DNA from: Pseudomonadota bacterium
GTDB taxonomy: Bacteria; Pseudomonadota; Alphaproteobacteria; Caulobacterales; Caulobacteraceae
Direction of reading: 5' to 3'
Length of the DNA stretch: 8,850 nt
Assembly (NCBI GenBank): GCA_023424215.1
Contig: JAFAEC010000187.1
Coordinates: 1-8,850 of the forward strand
Position 1 is the first letter of the stretch. The number at the start of each line of letters is the position of its first letter. Both the position numbers and the translations under genes were made by a program. Below are positions 1-5,579 of the stretch, one piece after another. The notes beneath the pieces were generated by a model that worked only from the letters and a program-made list of their open reading frames with translations, was not told the DNA's origin and did no database searches.

Positions 1-184
1 GCGCAAAGCCCGCCCAGCTGTCTTCCGTATCGAAATCAACGCCCTGCGCCGTCTCGACGTCCGACGTATGCCAGCCGGCGTCAAGCGCACCGTACCAGCC
101 GTTCGGCTCGGCCGACGCGGCGCCGGCCGACAGGGCCAGCGCCCCGGCGGCGGTCGACGCCAGAATGAGAGACTTAACGCGCAT
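1..184 (-). CDS. OmpA-type outer-membrane protein, N-terminal part (runs off the window)
   Basis: Only the first 61 codons are present; the rest lies beyond base 1. The ATG at 184-182 is preceded by GGAGG (199-195) at a 10-base gap, which fixes the start. The protein opens with a clear Sec signal peptide: basic MRVK, a hydrophobic Ala/Leu core, and a signal peptidase I site GAASA|EPNG after residue 25. The mature part begins EPNGWYGALDAGWH and contains DSWAGFAR near the end. This looks like the first strands of the eight-stranded beta-barrel of OmpA-like porins, which alternate aromatic and small residues and are common in Caulobacterales. It would sit in the outer membrane; a C-terminal peptidoglycan-binding OmpA domain is expected but not visible. 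The family call is from recognition of the first mature residues only, so another small barrel protein remains possible. Export is well supported. Confidence 0.75.
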   Translation of the reverse strand, partial: MRVKSLILASTAAGALALSAGAASAEPNGWYGALDAGWHTSDVETAQGVDFDTEDSWAGFA

Positions 185-249
185 TGGTGGATGCCCTCCG
201 CAGCCCAGAATTGGTTGTTCGTGACGGCGCATTTGCCGCCGCTAAGCTT

Positions 250-277
250 CCATAACAGCCCCGCTGGACGAGGTCGA
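250..277 (-). promoter_or_regulatory. Possible promoter of the OmpA-type gene
   Basis: Reading the minus strand, TCGACC (277-272) and TTATGG (255-250) are separated by 16 bases and would start transcription near base 243, about 60 bases before the OmpA-type ATG. Both boxes match the housekeeping consensus only partly. This is the most AT-rich part of the 185-337 gap, which otherwise holds nothing I recognise. Confidence 0.25.
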
Positions 278-337
278 GCGGGCGTCTCGCACAACGCCGT
301 TCAGCGTGTCTCCAGGGTGACAGAGCCGTTTCGAGGC

Positions 338-523
338 TCAACCGCCCCCCGTGCGGCCCGTGGCGCGGCCGGACCCCTCGCAGACAGGACAGGTTTCGCC
401 GTCCGGCGCCGCGCCGACGCCGAGGCATTCCGGACACAGGGCGGCGTCGATCCGCTGGAGCGAGGCCGGATCGGCGGGCCCGGCCGGACCCAGGTCGCGA
501 TCGTCGATCTCGTGTTCGTTCAT
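338..523 (-). CDS. Small zinc-binding-type protein with two CxxCxGxG knuckles
   Basis: A 61-residue protein starting MNEHEIDD. It has an acidic, proline/glycine-rich N-terminal half, then two cysteine knuckles, CPECLGVG (C30, C33) and CPVCEGSG (C45, C48), and ends in a Gly/Arg/Thr tail. The CxxCxGxG pattern is that of the DnaJ (Hsp40) zinc-finger region, but there is no J domain and only two of the usual four repeats, enough to ligate a single zinc ion. Short proteins of this kind are often labelled DnaJ-like; their function is unknown and I do not assign one. The start is uncertain: the frame stays open to ATGs at 559 and 583, and no start has a strong Shine-Dalgarno. I prefer 523 because the extra residues are Arg/Pro/Gly-rich and unlike a conserved N-terminus. 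It is transcribed divergently from argB with about 73 bases between starts. The patterned cysteines make a chance open frame unlikely. Confidence 0.7.
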   Translation of the reverse strand: MNEHEIDDRDLGPAGPADPASLQRIDAALCPECLGVGAAPDGETCPVCEGSGRATGRTGGG

Positions 524-596
524 GGCGACGGAACGGCCGGCGCGGCGTCCCGGTTTCATGATGACAGGCCGGGAGCTTGGCATTAGGGACCGCGCG

Positions 597-1526
597 ATGG
601 ACGAGACCGAACCGCGACCGGGAGATCCGGGCTGGGCGACCGCGAGGACGCTGGCCGAGGCCCTGCCCTATATCCAGATCTATGATCGCGAGACCGTGGT
701 CATAAAGTACGGCGGCCACGCCATGGGCGACAGCGCCGTGGCCAAACAGTTCGCCGCCGATGTGGTGCTGCTCAAGCTGATGGGGGTGAATCCGGTCGTG
801 GTCCACGGCGGCGGCCCGCAGATCAGCGCCATGCTGGACAAGGCGGGCGTGAAGTCGGCCTTCGTCGACGGCCTCCGGGTCACCGACGCGGACACCATGC
901 AGGTGGCCGAGATGGTCCTGTCCGGGGCGGTCAACAAGGAGATCGCCCACTGGATCACCATGGCCGGCAAGGAGGCGGACGTGCGCGGCGTCGGCCTGTC
1001 TGGCAAGGACGCCGGCCTGCTGACGGTGGAGAAGACCCGGCGCACCCGGCGCGACCCGGACAGCATGATCGAGCACGAGGTCGATCTCGGCTTCGTGGGC
1101 GAGCCGACCCGGGTCGATCCCAAGCTGATCGCGGGGCTGATCGCTTCCGAGACGGAGGACTGGGTGCCGGTCATCGCCCCCATCGGGGTGGCCGAGGACG
1201 GCCAGACCTACAACGTCAACGCCGACACCGTGGCGGGCGCGGTCGCCGGCGCGCTCGACGCCAAGCGCATGCTGCTGCTGACCGACGTCCCCGGCGTGCG
1301 GGGCGCCGACGGCGAGATCATCCGCCAGATGACCGTGTCCGAGGCGCAGGCCCTGATCGACGAGGGCGTGGCCACCGGCGGCATGATCCCCAAGCTGGAG
1401 ACGGCCATGGCCGCCGTTCGCGACGGGGTCGAGGCCGTGGTCATCCTCGACGGACGCCGCCCCCACGCCATGCTGGTGGAGCTGTTCACCGAGCACGGGG
1501 CGGGCACCCTGGTGCAGGCGGGATGA
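597..1526 (+). CDS. argB: Acetylglutamate kinase (arginine-sensitive type)
   Basis: Phosphorylates N-acetyl-L-glutamate with ATP, the second step of arginine (ornithine) synthesis, in the cytosol. The 309-residue protein has the amino-acid-kinase fold. Seen here: VIKYGGHAMG (residues 35-44) and VVVHGGGPQISAML (67-80) for phosphate and substrate binding, VDGLRVTDADTMQ (90-102), GLSGKDAG (133-140), YNVNADTVAGAVA (205-217), LLLTDVPGV (226-234) and GGMIPKLETA (261-270) around the nucleotide site. The helix before strand 1 (about residues 16-29, TARTLAEALPYIQI) and the C-terminal EHGAGT (299-304) are the marks of the hexameric, arginine-feedback-inhibited class, so end-product inhibition is expected. 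ATG 597 is chosen because AGGGA (585-589) lies 7 bases upstream and the N-helix begins soon after; the frame stays open upstream but reads into low-complexity Arg/Pro sequence. It overlaps the next gene by 4 bases (ATGA, 1523-1526), so the two are probably translationally coupled. I saw no convincing promoter in 524-596. Confidence 0.97.
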   Translation: MDETEPRPGDPGWATARTLAEALPYIQIYDRETVVIKYGGHAMGDSAVAKQFAADVVLLKLMGVNPVVVHGGGPQISAMLDKAGVKSAFVDGLRVTDADTMQVAEMVLSGAVNKEIAHWITMAGKEADVRGVGLSGKDAGLLTVEKTRRTRRDPDSMIEHEVDLGFVGEPTRVDPKLIAGLIASETEDWVPVIAPIGVAEDGQTYNVNADTVAGAVAGALDAKRMLLLTDVPGVRGADGEIIRQMTVSEAQALIDEGVATGGMIPKLETAMAAVRDGVEAVVILDGRRPHAMLVELFTEHGAGTLVQAG

Positions 1527-2218
1527 CGGCGCAGCCGATCGAACCGACCGAGATCGGCGCCGACCTGCGCCATGTGCGCAGCTGGGTGTTCGATCTCGAC
1601 GACACCCTCTATCCGCCCGAGAAGCAGGTCCTGCGTCTGGTCGCCGACCGCATCGGCCAGTTCATGATCCGCGCCACCGGCCTGCCGCCGGACGAGGCGC
1701 GGGCGCTGCAGAAGCGCTACCTGCTGGATCATGGCGCGGCCCTCGGCGGGCTGATGAAGGACTATACCGTCGACCCGCACGCCTTCCTCGCCGAAGTGCA
1801 CGACGTGCCGCTGGACGCGCTGGAGCCGAGCGAGGGCCTGCGCGCCGGGCTGACGCGGCTGACCGGACCGCGCTACGTCTTCACCAACGGCTCGCAGCGG
1901 CACGGCGAGCGGGTGCTGGCCAAACTGGGCATCGACGACCTGTTCGACGGCCTGTTCGCGCTCGAGCACGCCGAGTTGCGCCCGAAGCCGCATCCGCGCA
2001 CCTTCGAGCGGATGCTGGACCGGTTCGCCCTCGATCCCGCCAGCGCCGCCTTCTTCGAGGACACCGAGCGCAACCTCGACCACGCCAAGGCCTTGGGCAT
2101 GACCACGGTGCTGGTCGGGCCGCACGCGCTGGACTCCGTGGTGCATTTCGTCGACCACCGCGCCGCCGCCCTGCCGCCCTTCCTCGCCACCGCCGCCCTC
2201 GCCGGAGACCCGATATGA
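1523..2218 (+). CDS. HAD-family pyrimidine 5'-nucleotidase (SDT1-like phosphatase)
   Basis: A 231-residue haloacid-dehalogenase phosphatase. Motif I is FDLDDTLYPP, with nucleophile D24, acid/base D26 and T28. An alpha-helical cap (about residues 31-105) follows. Motif II is FTNGS (T121), motif III is the Lys in RPKPHP (K155), and motif IV is FFEDTERNLDHAKALGM (E179, D180), which holds Mg2+. The DLDDTLYP start, YLLDHGAALGGL in the cap and FTNGSQRH are typical of the pyrimidine 5'-nucleotidase/SDT1 subfamily, which removes phosphate from UMP, CMP or related (often damaged) nucleotides in the cytosol. The exact substrate cannot be read from sequence; phosphoglycolate phosphatase-like activity is the alternative. 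It sits between argB and dapD with 4-base overlaps on both sides (1523-1526 and 2215-2218), so it is surely co-expressed with them. All catalytic motifs are intact. Confidence 0.9.
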   Translation: MTAQPIEPTEIGADLRHVRSWVFDLDDTLYPPEKQVLRLVADRIGQFMIRATGLPPDEARALQKRYLLDHGAALGGLMKDYTVDPHAFLAEVHDVPLDALEPSEGLRAGLTRLTGPRYVFTNGSQRHGERVLAKLGIDDLFDGLFALEHAELRPKPHPRTFERMLDRFALDPASAAFFEDTERNLDHAKALGMTTVLVGPHALDSVVHFVDHRAAALPPFLATAALAGDPI

Positions 2219-3072
2219 CCGACCGCGTCCACCTGGAGTCCGTGATCGAGGCGGCGTGGGAGGATCGCGCCGGCGTCACGGCCGCCACGCACGGCGAGGT
2301 CCGCCACGCGGTCGAACAGGCGCTGGCCCTGCTCGACTCGGGCGAGGCGCGCGTCGCCTCGCGCGGCGCGGACGGGACCTGGACCACCCACCAGTGGCTG
2401 AAGAAGGCCGTGCTGCTGTCCTTCCGGCTGAACGACAACGAGCTGGTGCGCGGCGGCGACCGCGGGCCGGCCTCGGGCGCGCCGGGCGTGGGGCCGTGGT
2501 GGGACAAGGTGCCCAACAAGTTCGGCGACTGGACCGCCAACCACTACCGCGAGGCCGGCTTCCGCTCGGTCCCCGGCGCCATCGTGCGGCAGGGCGCCTA
2601 CATCGCCCGCAACGTGGTGCTGATGCCCAGCTTCGTGAACATCGGCGCCTGGGTGGACGAAGGCTCGATGGTCGACGCCTGGGCGACGGTCGGCAGCTGC
2701 GCCCAGATCGGCAGGAACGTCCACCTGTCCGGCGGGGCCGGCATCGGCGGCGTGCTGGAGCCGCTGCAGGCCAATCCGACCATCATCGAGGACGGCTGCT
2801 TCATCGGCGCCCGCGCCGAGGTGGCCGAGGGCGTCATCGTCCGCGAGGGCGCGGTGCTGGCCATGGGCGTCTACCTGTCGGCCTCGACCAAGATCGTCGA
2901 CCGCGCCACCGGCGAGGTGTTCCGCGGCGAGGTGCCGGCCTACTCGGTCGTCGTGCCCGGCAGCCTGCCCGATCCGAACGGCGGGCCGTCGCTCTACTGC
3001 GCCGTGATCGTGAAGCGGGTCGACGCGCAGACGCGGGCCAAGACCGGGGTCAACGAGCTGCTGCGGGACTGA
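2215..3072 (+). CDS. dapD: 2,3,4,5-tetrahydropyridine-2,6-dicarboxylate N-succinyltransferase
   Basis: Transfers succinyl from succinyl-CoA to tetrahydrodipicolinate in the succinylase branch of diaminopimelate/lysine synthesis, supplying lysine and the peptidoglycan cross-linking residue. It is a cytosolic trimer. The 285-residue length is normal. The N-terminal helical domain (about 1-105) contains WLKKAVLLSFRLND (61-74) and WWDKVPNKF (95-103). The left-handed beta-helix (about 115-245) shows hexapeptide repeats through RQGAYIARNVVLMPS, VNIGAWVDEGSMVDAWATVG, CAQIGRNVHLSGGAGIGGV and FIGARAEVAEGVIV. LSGGAGIGGVLEPLQ (171-185) and GARAEV (198-203) are characteristic of DapD rather than of other hexapeptide transferases. 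GGAGA (2204-2208) lies 6 bases before the ATG, which overlaps the upstream stop (ATGA). No dapE follows; the next gene is convergent. dapD therefore ends this three-gene unit. Confidence 0.97.
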   Translation: MTDRVHLESVIEAAWEDRAGVTAATHGEVRHAVEQALALLDSGEARVASRGADGTWTTHQWLKKAVLLSFRLNDNELVRGGDRGPASGAPGVGPWWDKVPNKFGDWTANHYREAGFRSVPGAIVRQGAYIARNVVLMPSFVNIGAWVDEGSMVDAWATVGSCAQIGRNVHLSGGAGIGGVLEPLQANPTIIEDGCFIGARAEVAEGVIVREGAVLAMGVYLSASTKIVDRATGEVFRGEVPAYSVVVPGSLPDPNGGPSLYCAVIVKRVDAQTRAKTGVNELLRD

Positions 3073-3100
3073 GACGCTCTCCTGGCCGTCCGGCAGGGAA

Positions 3101-3139
3101 AAGTGCACCCGCAGGATTTCGAGTGCACATCGTGCACTT
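3101..3139 (+). repeat. Cluster of three GTGCAC palindromes between convergent genes
   Basis: GTGCAC occurs at 3103-3108, 3123-3128 and 3132-3137. AAGTGCAC (3101-3108) is an exact inverted match to GTGCACTT (3132-3139), and AGTGCAC (3122-3128) pairs with GTGCACT (3132-3138) across a three-base centre ATC. As RNA the latter is a 7-bp hairpin followed by TTCT, so it might end the dapD message. As DNA the repeated palindromes look like sites for a dimeric regulator, although no gene starts nearby. Another hairpin, CCTGGCC/GGCAGG (3081-3097), lies just upstream without a T-run. A weak terminator and a binding-site cluster are both possible. Confidence 0.5.
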
Positions 3140-3157
3140 CTGGACGATCCGCCCCCT

Positions 3158-3178
3158 GAGAGAAACGCCGCCCCGGCG
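3158..3178 (-). terminator. Probable intrinsic terminator of the aldose dehydrogenase gene
   Basis: On the minus strand CGCCG (3178-3174), a three-base GGG loop and CGGCG (3170-3166) form a 5-bp all-GC stem, followed directly by TTTCTCTC (3165-3158). It lies about 90 bases past the stop codon of the dehydrogenase. The stem is short and the T-run interrupted, but the order and orientation are right. Confidence 0.45.
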
Positions 3179-3268
3179 GTCAGGCGCCGAAGCTGGGCGC
3201 ATCCTGGCACGCCGGTGCGTCAGACCCGGTCGCAAGTCGGGGAACGCAGGCGAAATTCCGCTCCCGTC

Positions 3269-4501
3269 CTACTCCGCCGCCAGCCGGACCAGCTTGCCGT
3301 TCGTCTCGTCGGTGATGGCCCAGACTGCGCCGTCGGGCCCCACGGCCACGTCGCGGACGCGTTCGCCGAGGTCGGTGAGCAGGCGTTCCTCGCCGACGAC
3401 GCGGCCGTTCTCGAGCACCAGACGGGCGATGTGCTTTTCCTTCAGCGCCGCGACCAGCAGGTCGCCGCGCCAGCCGGGGAACATGGCCCCGTCGTAGAAG
3501 GTCATGCCGCCCGGTGCGATCACCGGATCCCAGTAGTAGGCCGGCTGCTCGGTCCCCTCGCGGGCGGTGACGCCTTCGTTGATCGGGCCGCCGCGGTACT
3601 CGATGCCGTAGGCCACGTCCGGCCAGCCGTAGTTGAGACCGGCGCGCTCGAGGTTCAGTTCGTCGCCGCCGCGGGTGCCGTGCTCGATCGTCCACACCGC
3701 GCCGTCGGGAGCCACGGCGATCCCCTGGACGTTGCGGTGGCCCAGCGACCAGATCTCCGGCAGCGCCCCTTCGCGGCCGACGAAGGGATTGTCCTGCGGG
3801 ACCGAGCCGTCGACGTTGATGCGGATGGTCTTGCCCATGTGCGAGCCGAGGTCCTGGGCCTGCGGCCGCATCGGCGCGTCCGAGCGCTCGCCGAGGGTGA
3901 CGAACAGCTTGCCGTCGGGCGCAAAGGCCAGCGAGGAGCCGTAGTGCTTGTCGCCGTCGTAGACCGGCAGGGCGCGGAAGATGACCTGGACGTTCTCGAC
4001 CCGGCTTCCGTCGTCGGAGAGGTGCCCGCGCGCGACCGAGGTGGCGTTGCCGCCGTACCGCGGCTCGGCGTAGCTCCAGTAGGTCATGCGGTCGCGGGCG
4101 AAGTCCGGCCCGAGGATCACGTCGAGCAGGCCGCCCTGGCCACGCGAGTCCACCGCCGGCAGGCCGGCGACCGGTTCGCTCACGGCGCCCTCGGCGGTGA
4201 CGATGCGCAGGCGGCCGGGGCGCTCGGTGACCAGCCAGCGGCCGTCCGGCATCAGGGCCAGGCCCCACGGCTCGACCAGGCCGGAAGCCACCACCGTGTG
4301 CGCCAGGGCGCGACCGGTGCGCACAGCGGGGGCCCGGGTCTGCCCCTCGAAGGCCGGCCGCTGGTCGGGCGCGTTCGCGGGGCGGGTCTCAAGCGGCGCG
4401 CCGGCCTGCGGCGGGGCGGCGGTCGAGCCGCCGTCCTGGGCCCCGCAGGCGGAGGCGAGGGCGAGGGCGGAGGCGGCGGCGGCGAGGGCGATCAGGCGCA
4501 T
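3269..4501 (-). CDS. PQQ-dependent aldose (glucose/sorbosone-type) dehydrogenase, probable lipoprotein
   Basis: A 410-residue six-bladed beta-propeller of the soluble aldose sugar dehydrogenase (YliI/Asd, GSDH) family, which oxidises sugars at C1 with pyrroloquinoline quinone. The N-terminus MRLIALAAA...LASAC is a signal peptide ending in a lipobox-like ASAC (C19). A roughly 45-residue Ala/Pro/Gly linker follows, so the enzyme is probably a periplasm-facing lipoprotein. Landmarks: VASGLVEPWGLALMPDG (71-87), VTERPGRLRI (91-100), GQGGLLDVILGPDF (121-134), H186 in DKHYGSSLAF (equivalent to the general-base histidine), GHRNVQG (254-260, with the PQQ-contacting R, N and Q), the EHGTRGGDELN loop (273-283, of the metal/PQQ region), and lysines in ALKEKH (352-357). 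The Arg that usually follows H-x-G-[GS] is Ser190 here. The start has GGAAGGGA 8 bases upstream. It is a single gene, convergent with dapD and divergent from the tRNA. No PQQ biosynthesis genes are in view. The substrate is unknown. Confidence 0.9.
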   Translation of the reverse strand: MRLIALAAAASALALASACGAQDGGSTAAPPQAGAPLETRPANAPDQRPAFEGQTRAPAVRTGRALAHTVVASGLVEPWGLALMPDGRWLVTERPGRLRIVTAEGAVSEPVAGLPAVDSRGQGGLLDVILGPDFARDRMTYWSYAEPRYGGNATSVARGHLSDDGSRVENVQVIFRALPVYDGDKHYGSSLAFAPDGKLFVTLGERSDAPMRPQAQDLGSHMGKTIRINVDGSVPQDNPFVGREGALPEIWSLGHRNVQGIAVAPDGAVWTIEHGTRGGDELNLERAGLNYGWPDVAYGIEYRGGPINEGVTAREGTEQPAYYWDPVIAPGGMTFYDGAMFPGWRGDLLVAALKEKHIARLVLENGRVVGEERLLTDLGERVRDVAVGPDGAVWAITDETNGKLVRLAAE

Positions 4502-4543
4502 GGTCGGGGTCCCTTCCAGATCGGCGGCGAAGGCGTCGAAGGC

Positions 4544-4572
4544 GTGTTACCGCTCCTTACGCACGAGGTCAC
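4544..4572 (-). promoter_or_regulatory. Possible promoter of the aldose dehydrogenase gene
   Basis: On the minus strand GTGACC (4572-4567) and TAACAC (4549-4544) are 17 bases apart and would start RNA near 4537, about 35 bases before the ATG. The -35 box keeps TGAC; the -10 box is weak. Confidence 0.25.
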
Positions 4573-4605
4573 GCGGGCGGATGCGCCCGGCCTGCGCGCG
4601 GCGTC

Positions 4606-4634
4606 TTGAATCCGCCTCGCGGCGCCTCTATAGG
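4606..4634 (+). promoter_or_regulatory. Promoter of the tRNA-Met gene
   Basis: TTGAAT (4606-4611) and TATAGG (4629-4634) are separated by exactly 17 bases. The -10 region CTCTATAGGC also resembles the alphaproteobacterial housekeeping -10 element. It is the best sigma-70-type promoter in the window, on the right strand, and predicts a start near 4641 and a 5' leader of about 57 bases to be trimmed by RNase P. The surrounding divergent gap (4502-4697) holds this and the weaker dehydrogenase promoter. Confidence 0.6.
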
Positions 4635-4697
4635 CACGCCTCTTCCGGCGGTCAGACCAGTTCCCGCCGGACCCCTCTCGACGGGTTCGTCAATCGG

Positions 4698-4774
4698 GGC
4701 TGGGTAGCTCAGCTGGTTAGAGCGGTGGATTCATAACCCACAGGTCGGCGGTTCGAGCCCGCCCCCAGCCACCA
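4698..4774 (+). tRNA. tRNA-Met (CAU), elongator type
   Basis: A complete 77-base tRNA with encoded CCA. The acceptor stem GGCTGGG/CCCAGCC is fully paired, the D arm is GCTC-AGCTGGTTA-GAGC, the anticodon loop TTCATAA gives CAU, the variable loop is AGGTC, the T arm is GGCGG-TTCGAGC-CCGCC, the discriminator is A, and CCA is at 4772-4774. CAU is shared by initiator Met, elongator Met and lysidine-modified Ile tRNAs. The initiator is unlikely because position 1 pairs normally (G1-C72) and the anticodon stem lacks the three consecutive G-C pairs next to the loop. The GGCT...AGCC acceptor and TAGCTCAG-TGGTTAGAGC match elongator tRNA-Met as in E. coli. tRNA-Ile2 cannot be fully excluded from sequence alone. 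The anticodon stem GTGGA/CCCAC has a non-Watson-Crick A31-C39 at the loop end. I see no duplicated 3' end or integrase nearby. Confidence 0.95.
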
Positions 4775-4811
4775 CCCGTCACCCACTTTGGAACTCGCCG
4801 CCGTGATCCAG

Positions 4812-4825
4812 CAGGCGCGAGCCTG
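4812..4825 (+). terminator. Hairpin downstream of tRNA-Met, possible terminator
   Basis: CAGGC-GCGA-GCCTG is a perfect 5-bp stem closed by a GNRA tetraloop, 37 bases after the tRNA. No T-run follows, so termination there is uncertain. It is the only compact hairpin close behind the tRNA. The rest of 4775-4965 shows no gene I can support. Confidence 0.25.
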
Positions 4826-4965
4826 ACCGGCGCCTTCTACGCCTGGTCGCGCGCCGCCGCTTCCCGCACCGGCTTTGGCGAGACGCTCGCACGGATCGCC
4901 CCGCGCTGGTCATCCGCGCGACCGCACCGTGCGTAAGCAAGGCCAGCGATAGACGCGGGCGCCCG

Positions 4966-5012
4966 GGACACGGTCGCCATCCGCCGGCGCGACCGTCGGG
5001 GGCGACGTGTCC
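4966..5012 (+). other. Long bulged hairpin just upstream of the lipocalin gene
   Basis: GGACAC (4966-4971) plus GTCGCC (4973-4978) pairs with GGCGACGTGTCC (5001-5012), giving 12 base pairs with one bulged G (4972) around a 22-base loop. The loop offers a competing pairing: GGTCGC (4972-4977) with GCGACC (4989-4994). The structure ends 17 bases before the ribosome binding site at 5030-5038, so if transcribed it lies in the lipocalin 5' leader. GC-rich sequence gives hairpins by chance, but 12 pairs is long. No clear promoter is visible in 4775-5044. Confidence 0.4.
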
Positions 5013-5044
5013 AGTGCGGAAGAACGTCAGGAAGGGAGACAACC

Positions 5045-5575
5045 ATGCTTCGGGAATTCGTCGCCGGCGCGATCCTGATCGCCGCCGCGTTCGCGGCCCC
5101 GGCGCCCTCACGCGCCCAGGCGAGCTCGCTCGACCTGGAACGGTTCGACGGACGCTGGTTCGAGATCGAGCGCAGCCCCAACGATCTGCAGAAGAGCTGC
5201 TGGCGCGCCCAGATCGATCTGACGCCACAGGCGCCGCGGCGCTACGACGTGCTGGTCACCTGCACCCGCTCGCGGGGCGGCCCGGTCGAGACGCTGCGGG
5301 CGAGCGCCCGCCCGGCCGACGGCGACAACGCCCGGCTCCGCTTCACCCTCCGGGGCCTGCTCAGCTTCGGCGGCCTCGCCGGCCAGAACTACCGCGTCTG
5401 GGACCACGACCCGGCCTACCGCTGGGCCATTCTGGCCCTGCCCAACCGCTCCGACTGGTGGATCTGGCACCGCGACCGGGATGTCCCCCAGGCGGAACGG
5501 AACCGACTCCTCGCCCGCGCCCGCGCCCTCGGCCTCGACATCGGCGGCAGCGTCCGCACGCCGCCCCCGGGCTGA
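5045..5575 (+). CDS. Exported Blc-like lipocalin
   Basis: A 176-residue periplasmic lipocalin. The signal peptide has a hydrophobic core (residues 5-18) and a cleavage site SRA|QA after about residue 24. There is no cysteine at the junction, so unlike E. coli Blc it is not a lipoprotein. The mature barrel has the lipocalin GxW signature, FDGRWFEIERSPND (34-47), a central YRVWDHDPAYRWAILALPN (116-134), and SDWWIWHRDRDVP (136-148) leading into the C-terminal helix QAERNRLLARARALGLD. These match the bacterial lipocalin/Blc family, which binds fatty acids or lysophospholipids at the envelope. C52 and C73 could form a disulfide. GGAAGGGAG (5030-5038) sits 6 bases before the ATG. It appears to be a single-gene unit between tRNA-Met and the moa operon. 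The ligand is unknown. Confidence 0.88.
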   Translation: MLREFVAGAILIAAAFAAPAPSRAQASSLDLERFDGRWFEIERSPNDLQKSCWRAQIDLTPQAPRRYDVLVTCTRSRGGPVETLRASARPADGDNARLRFTLRGLLSFGGLAGQNYRVWDHDPAYRWAILALPNRSDWWIWHRDRDVPQAERNRLLARARALGLDIGGSVRTPPPG

Positions 5576-5579
5576 TCTC

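Noticed and set aside
351..596. Upstream extension of the argB frame
   Set aside because: The extra residues are Arg/Pro/Ser-rich and antisense to the cysteine protein; ATG 597 has a good ribosome binding site and the expected N-helix.
174..1496. A long open frame on the minus strand opposite argB
   Set aside because: It is His/Gly/Arg-rich, has no domain pattern, runs antisense to an unmistakable argB and over the small cysteine protein; long antisense frames are normal at this GC content.
1208..3210. Overlapping minus-strand open frames opposite the nucleotidase and dapD
   Set aside because: Low-complexity translations (VDDLGRGRQVDAHG-type) that mirror conserved coding sequence on the other strand; no ribosome binding site or motif.
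2256..3497. Plus-strand frame of about 413 codons inside and beyond dapD
   Set aside because: Arg/Gly-rich out-of-frame reading of dapD; it runs into the convergent gap and the dehydrogenase without any domain.
3215..4609. Plus-strand frame opposite the aldose dehydrogenase
   Set aside because: Antisense mirror of a gene with a clear signal peptide and propeller motifs.
4698..4774. tRNA as an integration site of a mobile element
   Set aside because: No direct repeat of the tRNA 3' end was seen downstream, and the next gene is a lipocalin, not an integrase.
4779..5228. Minus-strand frames across the tRNA-lipocalin gap
   Set aside because: They run into the lipocalin in antisense, are Arg/Ser-rich, and show no start signal or family feature.
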